A stretch of DNA of 64,000 nt from G001797105 sp964528155 (GTDB taxonomy: Bacteria; Chloroflexota; Anaerolineae; Anaerolineales; E44-bin32), in the NCBI GenBank assembly GCA_964528155.1, contig CAZGRL010000005.1:34609-98608 (forward strand). The letters run 5' to 3'. The position numbers were made by a program, and so were the translations under genes. Below, piece by piece: positions 27,873-36,726 of this stretch; the stretch's first letter is position 1; each line of letters begins with the position of its first letter. The notes beneath the pieces were generated by a model. It ran no database searches. It had not been told where the DNA came from and was given only the letters and a program-made list of their open reading frames with translations.

Positions 27873-28667
27873 ATGCTCGATCAGGCCCTTCTTGAAGCCA
27901 GCCTTCCGATCCATGGGTTGGGGAAGCCGCTGCACTTCTTCCGGTCGATCGATTCGACCAATGCCATGGCCTTGGAGTTGGTTGAATCCGGCGCACCCCA
28001 CGGGACACTGGTGGTGGCAGAGGAGCAGACGGCCGGGAGGGGCCGGGCCGGTCGCCGATGGTTCACACCCGCCGGAGCTGCGATCGCCCTCAGCCTGATC
28101 CTTCGGTGGGACCCTCCTGGAGGCGGGATATCCGGATCCCTGAGCGTGTTTGGCGCACTTGGGGTGGCTGAAGCGGCTGAAGGGATCGGCGTCGCTGCAC
28201 GCATCAAATGGCCGAATGACGTCCTGGCCGGTGGGCGGAAAGTGGCCGGCGTGCTCGTGGAAGCCCAATGGCACGGCTCGGATTTGAGCTCTGCCGTGGT
28301 CGGGATCGGCGTCAACGTTCGACCCGGCTCCGTGCCACCGCTTGAAGAGGTGGATTACCCGGCGGGCTGTCTCGATGACGCTGCCGGGGGGCCGATCGAT
28401 CCGAACGCATTCCTGATTGAGCTCATCCGCTCGCTGGATCGGTGGTCGACCAGGCTCGGCTCACCTCAGATCCTCGAGGCCTGGGAGTCCAGGCTGGCAT
28501 TCATGGGAGAGCGAGTAGGTGTGACGGAAGGCGAAGTCCGAAGGGAAGGGCGGCTGGCGGGGCTTGATAAGAACGGCAATCTGATCCTGGAGGCGGCGGG
28601 TGGCCATCGGATTGTGATCGGTCCCACCGCCGCTGACCTCAGGCCGATTGACAGCCGACCGGTTTAG
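27873..28667 (+). CDS. birA: Biotin--[acetyl-CoA carboxylase] ligase (monofunctional)
   Basis: 264 residues. Ligase signature GRGRAGRRW (55-63), biotin pocket KWPNDVL (112-118) with KVAGVLVE following, and a C-terminal SH3-like domain (GERVGVTEGEVRREGRL). There is no N-terminal winged helix, so it should not act as the biotin repressor. The frame opens 18 codons earlier, but ATG 27873 matches the family start and lies at the predicted transcript start. It should attach biotin to the carrier protein encoded at 2167-2664. The small membrane protein gene follows after about 50 bases. Confidence 0.93.
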   Translation: MLDQALLEASLPIHGLGKPLHFFRSIDSTNAMALELVESGAPHGTLVVAEEQTAGRGRAGRRWFTPAGAAIALSLILRWDPPGGGISGSLSVFGALGVAEAAEGIGVAARIKWPNDVLAGGRKVAGVLVEAQWHGSDLSSAVVGIGVNVRPGSVPPLEEVDYPAGCLDDAAGGPIDPNAFLIELIRSLDRWSTRLGSPQILEAWESRLAFMGERVGVTEGEVRREGRLAGLDKNGNLILEAAGGHRIVIGPTAADLRPIDSRPV

Positions 28668-28714
28668 GCTAAACTGGATCGACCAGCCTCACCAAGTGAC
28701 GAGGAGGGTGTGTG

Positions 28715-28927
28715 ATGTTCGACAATCTGCGTGACCTGACCGACGGATCGTCCCTGTTCGAAGAGCCGGCCGATGCTCAGTACCAGGGCGTCCCGAAAGG
28801 ACCGCCGCGTCGATTCCTCGGGTTGACACCGGCCCAGCGCCTGCTATTGTCGTTGATGCTTTTCGCCAGCGTCGTGATGATCGGGCTGATGTGCCTGCTG
28901 GTGACGGAGAAGTTCTGGCTGGGCTAG
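28715..28927 (+). CDS. Small single-pass membrane protein
   Basis: 70 residues. A hydrophilic N-terminus of about 45 residues (DGSSLFEEPADAQYQGVPKG) precedes one strong helix (LLLSLMLFASVVMIGLMCLLV) and a short tail EKFWLG. GAGGAGGG lies six bases before ATG 28715, and a strong terminator follows at 28957. No family is recognised. The clean expression signals make it a real gene, probably co-transcribed with the biotin ligase. Confidence 0.75.
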   Translation: MFDNLRDLTDGSSLFEEPADAQYQGVPKGPPRRFLGLTPAQRLLLSLMLFASVVMIGLMCLLVTEKFWLG

Positions 28928-28956
28928 ATCCTGTTTGATTGCTGCGCTTATGAACG

Positions 28957-28997
28957 TCAGGGCGGCCGACCGGCCGCCCTGATGCGTTTCTTTTCTG
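28957..28997 (+). terminator. Rho-independent terminator
   Basis: TCAGGGCGGCC (28957-28967), loop GACC, GGCCGCCCTGA (28972-28982), then TGCGTTTCTTTTCT. It closes the biotin ligase / small membrane protein unit. Confidence 0.85.
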
Positions 28998-29023
28998 GAG
29001 CCGAAGTAGGCCGGGGGTGCGGC

Positions 29024-31531
29024 TCACTCACCCCCTGGCGTGAGAGTCAACGTGGCGTCGGCATCGGACCCCACTTGCGCCTGCGTCCACAACATCGGGT
29101 GATACTGAATCAGCCGCCACATGTCGGCCATGTCAACGTAGTGTGGGTGGTAGGCATGACCTGATTGCCCGGTCGAGTGGATGCTCAGCGAATTCGTCAT
29201 GTCCGACAGATCGACGATCATCCTCTGAGAAGGAATCCAGTCGACGGTGTAGCCCTGTTCGGCGTCCCAGCCTGTTGCGTTGACAATCGAGTCACCTCCG
29301 GCTGTCGGATATGGCCCTCGATTGAAGATCGCCTCAATCGGTCCGATCCCGGAGTTGCCGAGCGTCTCGTTCTGGAAGGTCGCGGTGTGCATATCCCCCC
29401 ACGACCACTTTGCCGGATCATCGCCGAACCTGGCCTGCAATTCATCGACTGCATCGGCCATGGCGGATCGGAACACATCATCTCGCATTTCCAGGATCGG
29501 TGTGTGCAGATCATCCCACCAAGGGCTGTCGGGCTTGTCGATCAGGTCTGTGATCACGGCGACGGCGCCCGAGCCGTCAGGCAGCCATCCGGCGGGCAAG
29601 TCATCGGCGAAAGTCCTCAGCAACAAATGGCGCCAGAAAGCATTGAAGATTGCCGCGGGCGAAGAGTCGATCGTGTTTTGCCCATCCCAGTTCTCCACAA
29701 GAGTCACGGGCTGCTCGAGTCGGGGATCCTGGAAGTCGACGTTTTCGAGAATAGGCATGAGCAAGTCTCTGGCGGGATTGGCGTCATCGCCCTGGATGCG
29801 CTGGATATCGGGGATCCCGACGGTCGGCGTTCCTTCGATCATGGCTATTATGCGGGCCGCACGGAAGCCATAATCCCAGTCGCTGGAGAGGAAGATGTCG
29901 GCGTTGGCTGGAACGACGGCGTTGTTGGCTGTGACGATGAACCCTTGGGGAGGGTTGAATAGATGGGGCAACTCATCGAACGGGATGTAACCGGTCCACT
30001 CGTAGTCGTCCGTCCAACCGGGGACGGGCAACCGCCCGTCGCCCTCCGCTCGGATCGGGATCCGGCCAGGGAACTGATACCCGATGTTGCCTTCAACGTC
30101 GGCATAAACGAAGTTCTGAGAAGGCACATCCCATTTCTCTAGCGCCTGTCGGAATTCATCCCAGTTTGAAGCGTGGTCGATCATCAGCGCGCCTTCGATG
30201 ATGGTGCATGGGTCGAGGGCGGTCCAGCGCAGACTGACGGCCAGTACTTCGCCTGTTCGACCTGCTTCGCCGGCGGCCATCGCCGCCTGGCTGTCCGAGA
30301 CGTCCGAGAGGACCGGACCGTGACGCGTGTAGCGGATGGTCATTGGGACCGATTCGCCGCCGGCGACACGGATGACTTCTTCCACGGTTTGCATATCGAC
30401 CCACTGACCGTTGACCTCGTACTGGTTCGGATTCTCCGGGTTGATCTTCTCAAGGTAGAGATCCTGGACATCGGGGTTGCCGTTGGTGACACCCCACGCG
30501 ATGTTGGCGTTGTGCCCGATCACCACGCCGGGGAGGCCGGCGAAAGAGAAGCCGGCGACGTCAAGCCGGCAGTCGTCCGTTATCGCACGGCAATGTAGGC
30601 TGTTCTCGTACCAGATGGAAGGCATTCGGATGCCGAGGTGGGTGTCATTCGCAAGCAATGGCATTCCGGTCGTTGTCCGCGCTCCACTGACCACCCAGTT
30701 GTTCGATCCCACGCCACGGAAACCGCCACCGAGCAGTCGGTCGACGATGTCTGCCCGGGCTGACAGGTCTTGCAGAAGTGGCGACGCCTGCGTGATCGAT
30801 GTCGAATCGGCCGATGTCGACCCCGGAGACGCGCTCATGTCCCCGGAGACAATCACGGGGTTCGCAGTTGGGTATGTGGGGAAGAGTAGATCGAGCATCT
30901 CGGGTGTCAGCTTACGCATCAGGACTGCGCGTCGGATCTCTGTGTCCATGTTCCCACCAAGATCCCAGGCCATGGCCTTTGCCCATGTCAGTGAATGGAG
31001 CGGCTCCCACGGCTCGGGGCGGTACTCCGGATGAAGCAGTCCCAGGAAGGCGTACTCGAGCGACAGCGCCGATCCCTGGTGCGACCTCAGGTAGGCGTTC
31101 ACCCCATCGGCGTAGGCCTGAAGCGCGGCGATCGTGGCCGGGTCGAGCAGGTCGAGCTCTTCTTGGACGACGCGCGCCCAGCCCAGGGTGCGCAGGAACT
31201 GATCGGTCTCGACCTCGTCCTCTCCGAACATCTCAGACAGCCGGCCGGAACCGATGTGCCGCCAGAAATCCATCTGCCAGAAACGGTCCTGCGCGTGCAC
31301 GTATCCTTGCGCCATGAAGAGATCGTGTTCGGAGGAGGCGTAAATATGGGGCACGCCGATCGAGTCGCGGATCACCTCGACGGGCCCGTCCAGGCCGTCA
31401 AGAGTGATCGTTCCCTGCGTCTGGGGAAACGATCGACGGACGCTATACACCCCCAACAGTCCCAGGGCGACGACGAGAATCACAATGCTCAGCAAGATGG
31501 TGCGCAGGATTCTTCGGATGCGGGGTGACAT
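29024..31531 (-). CDS. Penicillin acylase family (Ntn-hydrolase) protein, membrane-anchored
   Basis: 835 residues from ATG 31531 (GGAG upstream); the longer frame adds 36 unlikely residues. A membrane anchor or signal helix covers about residues 7-30 (ILLSIVILVVALGLLGVYSV). The alpha chain includes GVPHIYASSEHDLFMAQGYVH and DRFWQMDFWR. The autoprocessing junction and nucleophile are in GVGSNNWVVSG, with Ser276 expected to become the N-terminus of the beta chain. Beta-chain Asn and Arg signatures follow in ANDTHLG and the FVYADVEGNIGYQFPGRIP region. The length is normal. Likely an extracytoplasmic amidase acting on N-acyl compounds such as acyl-homoserine lactones or beta-lactams; the substrate is not readable. 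Confidence 0.93.
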   Translation of the reverse strand: MSPRIRRILRTILLSIVILVVALGLLGVYSVRRSFPQTQGTITLDGLDGPVEVIRDSIGVPHIYASSEHDLFMAQGYVHAQDRFWQMDFWRHIGSGRLSEMFGEDEVETDQFLRTLGWARVVQEELDLLDPATIAALQAYADGVNAYLRSHQGSALSLEYAFLGLLHPEYRPEPWEPLHSLTWAKAMAWDLGGNMDTEIRRAVLMRKLTPEMLDLLFPTYPTANPVIVSGDMSASPGSTSADSTSITQASPLLQDLSARADIVDRLLGGGFRGVGSNNWVVSGARTTTGMPLLANDTHLGIRMPSIWYENSLHCRAITDDCRLDVAGFSFAGLPGVVIGHNANIAWGVTNGNPDVQDLYLEKINPENPNQYEVNGQWVDMQTVEEVIRVAGGESVPMTIRYTRHGPVLSDVSDSQAAMAAGEAGRTGEVLAVSLRWTALDPCTIIEGALMIDHASNWDEFRQALEKWDVPSQNFVYADVEGNIGYQFPGRIPIRAEGDGRLPVPGWTDDYEWTGYIPFDELPHLFNPPQGFIVTANNAVVPANADIFLSSDWDYGFRAARIIAMIEGTPTVGIPDIQRIQGDDANPARDLLMPILENVDFQDPRLEQPVTLVENWDGQNTIDSSPAAIFNAFWRHLLLRTFADDLPAGWLPDGSGAVAVITDLIDKPDSPWWDDLHTPILEMRDDVFRSAMADAVDELQARFGDDPAKWSWGDMHTATFQNETLGNSGIGPIEAIFNRGPYPTAGGDSIVNATGWDAEQGYTVDWIPSQRMIVDLSDMTNSLSIHSTGQSGHAYHPHYVDMADMWRLIQYHPMLWTQAQVGSDADATLTLTPGGE

Positions 31532-31961
31532 GGGGGTCTCCACGGGTGGAAGAGGCGAGTCTGTTCTAGCATTCCCCCAGCGCGAAGTCAACCGGGAGCA
31601 CTCACACTGGTATGTCCCCGGGACATGGGCATCAACCATTGCGATCTATGTCCCAGGGCGCAAAGTGGCAGTCGTTAGGACCGAATGTCCGTGGGCTCGT
31701 TCGGCTGACCATACTTGGAGCACCGTTGCGTCCAGGTCGTGGCGTCGTCTCTTGAATTCGGGAATCCCAAGGTAGCCCGTCGGCATTCTTATGTTAAGCT
31801 CGAGCCGGAGATCAGGCGAGATTCGAACCTGGCGACGAGGTCCGTCCATCAATAGGGCGAGCCGCGCGATGGCCCGTAGGAGGCTGGCGCGGTATACTTA
31901 ACCACTGCCCACTTAGCGGGTATTCCCCACATAACCTGTCTCAGCGAGTGTCCAAGAGCCT
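31532..31961. other. Divergent regulatory gap between penicillin acylase and gyrA
   Basis: 430 bases without an accepted gene. It holds a palindrome pair near the acylase side (31612-31658) and a possible gyrA -10 TATACT at 31893-31898 with a poor -35. A 68-codon minus frame (31646-31852) has no ribosome site or family resemblance. Confidence 0.5.
31612..31658. promoter_or_regulatory. Candidate operator pair upstream of the penicillin acylase gene
   Basis: ATGTCCC-C-GGGACAT (31612-31626) is a perfect 7-base-arm palindrome. A second, partial copy ATGTCCC-A-GGG lies at 31648-31658, with 36 bases between centres. It lies 80-130 bases before the acylase ATG. Confidence 0.4.
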
Positions 31962-34448
31962 ATGGAGATTGGTACCGTCCGTCAGGTAGACATCGACGAT
32001 CAGATGAGAGGCGCCTACCTCGATTACGCCATGAGCGTGATCGTCGCCCGTGCGCTTCCCGACACCCGCGACGGCCTGAAGCCCGTCCACCGTCGCATCC
32101 TGTACGCCATGCTCGATATGGGGATGCGTTCGAACACCCCCTACCGGAAGTCCGCCCGCATCGTGGGCGAGGTCCTCGGTAAGTACCACCCGCATGGGGA
32201 TGCCGCGGTCTATGAGGCGATGGCCCGCATGGCGCAGGATTTCTCCATGCGTTATCTGCTGATCGACGGGCAGGGGAATTTCGGCTCGATCGACGGAGAT
32301 TCCCCGGCGGCCATGCGCTACACCGAGGCCCGGTTGGGGCGCCTGGCTGAAGAGCTCCTGCAAGACATCGACCGCCAGACCGTTGATTTCGTCGACAACT
32401 TCGACGGGTCGCTGCAGGAGCCGCTCGTCCTGCCGTCGCGCTTGCCGAACCTGCTGCTCAACGGCGCCTCGGGAATCGCCGTCGGTATGGCGACCAACAT
32501 CCCGCCCCACAACTTGAGCGAGCTGGTCGCGGCGTTGACCTTCCTCATCGACAATTTCGACCGTCAGGAGGAAATCACTTCCGAAGAGTTGATGAACTTC
32601 ATTCCCGGTCCCGATTTCCCGACGGGTGGGATCATCGTCGGGATCGAGGGCATCAAGCAAGCTTACAGCACCGGCAAAGGGCGGCTGGTCCTGCGGGCGC
32701 AGGCTCAAATTGAAGAGACTTCGGGATCGCGCCACCGAATCGTGATCACCGAGATTCCCTATCAGGTCAACAAGTCGGCGTTGATCGAACGCATCGCCGA
32801 GCTGGCGCGCGGGGGCCGGCTGGATGACATCTCCGACCTCAGGGATGAGTCCGACAGGCGGGGTTTGAGCATCGTCGTCGAGCTCAAGCGAGGCGCCCAG
32901 CCACGCAAAGTCCTCAACAAGCTGCTGAAGTACACGCCGCTGCAAACGACATTCGGCATTCAGCTATTGGCGCTCGTCGAGGGCGAACCACGACTGCTCT
33001 CGTTGAAGCGCGCACTGGTCGTATTCATCGAACACCGGCGCGAGGTCATCACCCGGCGAACCGTCTTCGACTTGCAGAAGGCTCAGGCGAGGGCGCACAT
33101 CCTGGACGGGCTGCTGCTCGCACTGGCCAATCTAGATGACGTCATCGCGACCATCCGTCAATCGCCGGATGCGGAGACTGCCAGGGAACGATTGGTCAAG
33201 CAATTCAAGCTCAGCGAGATCCAGGCTCAGGCGATCCTCGACATGCAGCTTCGCCGCCTGGCGGCGCTGGAACAGGAGAAGATCCAGGCGGAGCATGCCG
33301 AGATCAAGCAGAAGATCGCCTACCTCGAGGACCTGCTTGCCAGCTCGAAGAAGATCCTGACGCTGGTGAAGGATGAACTTGCCGAAGTCGTCGACAAGTA
33401 TGGAGATCCTCGACGGACACGGATTCTCCCGGACGCATCGGAGGAGTTCCGCGAGGAAGATCTTGTCGCCGACGAAGCCGTGTTGATCACGATCACGGAA
33501 AAGGGATATATCAAACGCGTGGCGGCGAGCGCGTACAAGCGCCAGGGGCGGGGCGGCCGCGGCGTCACCGGTCATTCGGTCCGGGGCGAAGACGAAGTCA
33601 TGATGCTCTTCCCGGCGCGCTCGCTGGATACGGTCCTGTTCTTCTCGGATCGCGGCAAAGTGTATTCGGAGAAGGCCTACCAGATCCCGGATGCCGATCG
33701 AACCGCCCGCGGCATCCCGATGGTCAACATTCTTGCGCTGGAGGCGGATGAGACTGTGACTGCGGCAGCAGCCGTGCCCGACTTCGGCGCCGCCAATTTC
33801 TGCGTCATGGTGACGCGCAATGGCCGGATCAAACGCGTGGAGCTTTCCGAGTTTGCTTCCGTCCGCCCATCGGGCCTGATTGCCCTCAACCTGAGCAAAG
33901 GCGATGAACTCGGCTGGGCGCGCCTGACCGACGGCGACGATGAGATCATCATCGTCTCTCAGCAAGGCCAGGCCTTGCGCTATCACGAGACTGAAGTCAG
34001 GGCGATGGGGCGTCAGGCGGCCGGCGTACGTGCGATCCGGCTGCGCTCGGGAGACGTCGTCGCCAGCATGGATGTCATTGATCCCGATGACGACCTGCTT
34101 GTCGTGACTGCCAACGGCTACGGCAAGCGCTCATCGCTCTCTGAATACCCGGTGAAGGGTCGGGCCACAGGCGGTGTGGTGACGCTGAGTCGCGACAAGC
34201 TCGAAGTAACCGGCCCAATCGCCGCCGCCCATGTGGTCAACGATGAAGATGATCTGACGATCATCTCGACCGGTGGCATCATTCTGAGGACCAAGATCAA
34301 GCAAGTCAAACGGGCGGGGCGGGCGACGATGGGGGTGCGCTTGATCAACCTGCGCGAGGGCGAGTCTGTCGCCTCGGTCGCCCGCATCGGGGCCAAAGAT
34401 CTCAAGGTCGCCGGGGTCGAAGGAAACGCCGAAGACGAGGCATCATAG
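31962..34448 (+). CDS. gyrA: DNA gyrase subunit A
   Basis: 828 residues. Breakage-reunion domain with VHRRILYAM, GKYHPHGDAAVYE and the catalytic Tyr120 in AAMRYTEARL. A coiled-coil tower precedes the C-terminal six-blade beta-pinwheel, whose gyrase-specific box QGRGGRG is present near residue 525, which separates it from ParC. The positions equivalent to E. coli Ser83 and Asp87 are Ala81 and Glu85. No gyrB is adjacent. The ATG has only a weak AAGAG site upstream. The enzyme supercoils DNA together with GyrB. Confidence 0.98.
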   Translation: MEIGTVRQVDIDDQMRGAYLDYAMSVIVARALPDTRDGLKPVHRRILYAMLDMGMRSNTPYRKSARIVGEVLGKYHPHGDAAVYEAMARMAQDFSMRYLLIDGQGNFGSIDGDSPAAMRYTEARLGRLAEELLQDIDRQTVDFVDNFDGSLQEPLVLPSRLPNLLLNGASGIAVGMATNIPPHNLSELVAALTFLIDNFDRQEEITSEELMNFIPGPDFPTGGIIVGIEGIKQAYSTGKGRLVLRAQAQIEETSGSRHRIVITEIPYQVNKSALIERIAELARGGRLDDISDLRDESDRRGLSIVVELKRGAQPRKVLNKLLKYTPLQTTFGIQLLALVEGEPRLLSLKRALVVFIEHRREVITRRTVFDLQKAQARAHILDGLLLALANLDDVIATIRQSPDAETARERLVKQFKLSEIQAQAILDMQLRRLAALEQEKIQAEHAEIKQKIAYLEDLLASSKKILTLVKDELAEVVDKYGDPRRTRILPDASEEFREEDLVADEAVLITITEKGYIKRVAASAYKRQGRGGRGVTGHSVRGEDEVMMLFPARSLDTVLFFSDRGKVYSEKAYQIPDADRTARGIPMVNILALEADETVTAAAAVPDFGAANFCVMVTRNGRIKRVELSEFASVRPSGLIALNLSKGDELGWARLTDGDDEIIIVSQQGQALRYHETEVRAMGRQAAGVRAIRLRSGDVVASMDVIDPDDDLLVVTANGYGKRSSLSEYPVKGRATGGVVTLSRDKLEVTGPIAAAHVVNDEDDLTIISTGGIILRTKIKQVKRAGRATMGVRLINLREGESVASVARIGAKDLKVAGVEGNAEDEAS

Positions 34449-34532
34449 GCGTGAGGATCCACACTCTCGGCTGATTCCCACCAGCACACTGGCTTTCAGC
34501 TCAACCGGAACCCTGCCAATACGTGCCCGTCT

Positions 34533-35360
34533 TCAATCGGCCGGCGCGACGGACAGGGTTCCGTCTTTCTGCCAGCGGACGTCGCACGCGGTCCCGGGCA
34601 GATCGATCAGCCTGACCGCCAGCGATTCCAGTCGTTGAGAGTCGCCGGTGGAGAAGTACTCGATCTCCCCTTTCCCCGCCAGCGTAGTCGTAAGGCCGTG
34701 CTCGGCCAGCAGCCGGGCAGTTTGCCGGGCGATGGCGGGCGATGGATCGATCACATTGACCTTGGGCCCGGCGATCTCACGGATCAGCGGGATCACCAGG
34801 GGGTAGTGCGTGCACGCCAGGACGAGCGTGTCGACGCCGCGCTCGAGAAGCGGTGCGAGGCCCCGCTCGATGATCGATCTTGGAGCGGGGCCATCGAGAT
34901 CCCCATCCTCGATGCACTCGACCAGACCTGGCAGAGTCTGTTCGACGATTTCTACACCGTGAGCAAACCTCTCGACGACGGAAGTGAACAACGCGCCCTG
35001 GAAGGTGGCGGGAGTCGCCAGAACTCCGACAAGGTGCGACTGTGATGTTGCAGCCGCTGGTTTGACCGCCGGCTCCATCCCGACAAATGGCACGCGAGGG
35101 AGCTCACGCCGCAGATCGTGCAACGCGGCGGCGGCGGCGGTGTTGCAGGCGACGACCACCAGTTTGGCTGATCGCTCAAGCAGAAAATCCGTGATGGCGC
35201 GGCTGAATTGTTGGATCTCAGCCATCGGTCGCGGGCCATACGGGACATTCGCCTGATCGGCGAAATACATGACGGCCTCCCCCGGCAGAAGTTGACATAC
35301 CTGCCGCAGGATGGACAGTCCACCGACGCCTGAGTCGAACATGCCAATCGGGGCTTCCGT
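34533..35360 (-). CDS. murI: Glutamate racemase, probable ACG start codon
   Basis: 275 residues if read from ACG at 35360. Converts L- to D-glutamate for peptidoglycan. The active-site pair is present: Cys in VVACNTAAAAAL and Cys in LVLACTHYPLV; FDSGVGGLS is the N-terminal signature. The first ATG (35342) falls inside the conserved first strand, because the family N-terminus APIGMFDSGVGG continues upstream as TEAPIG. An AGGAGG site sits seven bases before ACG 35358-35360, and no ATG, GTG or TTG is available there. So a rare ACG start, or a sequence error at that codon, is likely. It is monocistronic, convergent with gyrA. Confidence 0.9.
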   Translation of the reverse strand, partial: TEAPIGMFDSGVGGLSILRQVCQLLPGEAVMYFADQANVPYGPRPMAEIQQFSRAITDFLLERSAKLVVVACNTAAAAALHDLRRELPRVPFVGMEPAVKPAAATSQSHLVGVLATPATFQGALFTSVVERFAHGVEIVEQTLPGLVECIEDGDLDGPAPRSIIERGLAPLLERGVDTLVLACTHYPLVIPLIREIAGPKVNVIDPSPAIARQTARLLAEHGLTTTLAGKGEIEYFSTGDSQRLESLAVRLIDLPGTACDVRWQKDGTLSVAPAD

Positions 35361-35602
35361 CTTGCTTCCTCCTGTTGAGGCGTTGGCTCAGTAGTGCATC
35401 TGGATCAGGGACACAGACGATCGACTGCGCTGTTAGTCTACTCGAAGATTGGTGGAGGGCAGGGCGAGGCTGCGATCGGCAAGAGCGTATCCGGCCAAGG
35501 AGCACGGTGCACAGTCGGGCCGTGATGACGGGCTGACACGGCCAGGGCATGAGACAGATTGATTGTGCGAAGCGAGTTCAGAGGAGACTGAGGTCGACAG
35601 GA

Positions 35603-35953
35603 TCAGTTATCCCGTTTCTCGTCGAGACGGGCACGTTTCCCTGTTCGTCCACGCAGAAAGTAGAGCTGGGCGCGACGAACCTTCGCCCGGCGCTGAATCT
35701 CCACTTTTTCGATCCGAGGGGAGCGGAGCAAGAAAGTCCGTTCGACTCCTATTCCGTGCGACGCCGTTCGACGGACGGTGAAATTGGCGTTATTGCCGCC
35801 TTTGCGCATGCGGATGACCGTCCCTCGGAACTCCTGGACGCGCTCGCGATTGCCCTCTGTGATCCTTACGTGCACGCTGACGGTGTCCCCCGGTCGGAGT
35901 TCGGGGATGTTGGGGTTGGTTGGGGCTTGAACAGCCTCTACAGGATCAGCCAT
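35603..35953 (-). CDS. rplS: 50S ribosomal protein L19 (bL19)
   Basis: 116 residues from ATG 35953, preceded by GAGGCTGG. The L19 core is obvious: PGDTVSVHVRITEGNRERVQ, EFRGTVIRMRKGG, FTVRRTASHGIGVERTF and the basic C-terminal AKVRRAQLYFLRGRTGKRAR. Located at the 30S-50S interface. The usual trmD and rimM partners are not adjacent. A hairpin-forming leader lies upstream at 35991-36013. Confidence 0.97.
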   Translation of the reverse strand: MADPVEAVQAPTNPNIPELRPGDTVSVHVRITEGNRERVQEFRGTVIRMRKGGNNANFTVRRTASHGIGVERTFLLRSPRIEKVEIQRRAKVRRAQLYFLRGRTGKRARLDEKRDN

Positions 35954-35990
35954 GTTGAACCAGCCTCGAGGAGAGATCGACAGACAATGT

Positions 35991-36013
35991 GCCGCCCTCA
36001 AGGGCCGGGCGGC
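35991..36013 (-). promoter_or_regulatory. Possible leader hairpin of rplS
   Basis: GCCGCCC (35991-35997) and GGGCGGC (36007-36013) with a 9-base loop, about 40 bases before the rplS ATG. A minus-strand TATACT at 36029-36024 would place it in the transcript. Possibly autoregulatory; the evidence is structural only. Confidence 0.3.
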
Positions 36014-36093
36014 GCAAGGTAAAAGTATATCATACTCCGACCGTGTCGTGGTCGGCTGATCCGCCGGGCGGCTTCTTCCGGCCTTGTGTTTTC

Positions 36094-36660
36094 CTAGTCG
36101 CTCTCGGGCCCCGTCCGGCTAGCCATTCCTCCCTGTCGTAGCAGGGGCAAGCCAAGAAACAGCCCGGCCAGACTTTTCCCATCGCGTATTCCGCCGCCCT
36201 CGACAAGCGCCTGGATGTCCTTCAGAGATATCGGTTCGACTCGGATATCCTCGTCCTCATCGGGAGTGAGCGGAGCGGGCGTCAGATCGAGCGCCAAATA
36301 CATGTGGTTTAGCTCCGAAGAATACCCGGGAGCAAGATAACAGTCTCCCAGGTGAATCAGGCGGCCGGCCATCATGCCGACCTCCTCGCGACATTCCCTG
36401 ATCGCACAATCCTCGGGCGCCTCGTTCGGGTCGAGCGTTCCCGCAGGAAGCTCGAGGATGTATCCCCCTGTCGCATGACGATACTGGCGCACGAACAGGA
36501 TCCGGCCTTGATCGTCGACCGGCATCATCGTGACAGCGCCGCCATGGTCGACGACATCGATCACGTGGCTTCTCCCCGTCGAGGCCTTCACCACATCTCG
36601 CCGGATGTTGAACACCTTGCCCCTGAACACGATCTCGGATTTCTCGACCTGATACTCCAT
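36094..36660 (-). CDS. NUDIX hydrolase, ADP-ribose pyrophosphatase type
   Basis: 188 residues from ATG 36660, with GGAG six bases before. The Nudix box is complete (G-x5-E-x7-REC-x-EEVG, starting at GTLDPNE). The N-terminal domain with RGKVFNIRRDVV and the upstream ELPAGTLD are typical of ADP-ribose or nucleoside-diphosphate-sugar hydrolases. Hydrolyses a nucleoside diphosphate linked to a small group using Mg2+. It lies directly downstream of the LysM lipoprotein gene (66 bases) and is probably co-transcribed with it. Confidence 0.92.
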   Translation of the reverse strand: MEYQVEKSEIVFRGKVFNIRRDVVKASTGRSHVIDVVDHGGAVTMMPVDDQGRILFVRQYRHATGGYILELPAGTLDPNEAPEDCAIRECREEVGMMAGRLIHLGDCYLAPGYSSELNHMYLALDLTPAPLTPDEDEDIRVEPISLKDIQALVEGGGIRDGKSLAGLFLGLPLLRQGGMASRTGPESD

Positions 36661-36726
36661 AACCTTCTCCATGAATGACAAGGGGCGACCGCCGGGCCGC
36701 CCCTTACGCTGCGAAGAGGACAAGCT

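Noticed and set aside
31646..31852. 68-codon minus frame between penicillin acylase and gyrA
   Set aside because: No ribosome site, odd composition, and it covers the candidate operator region.
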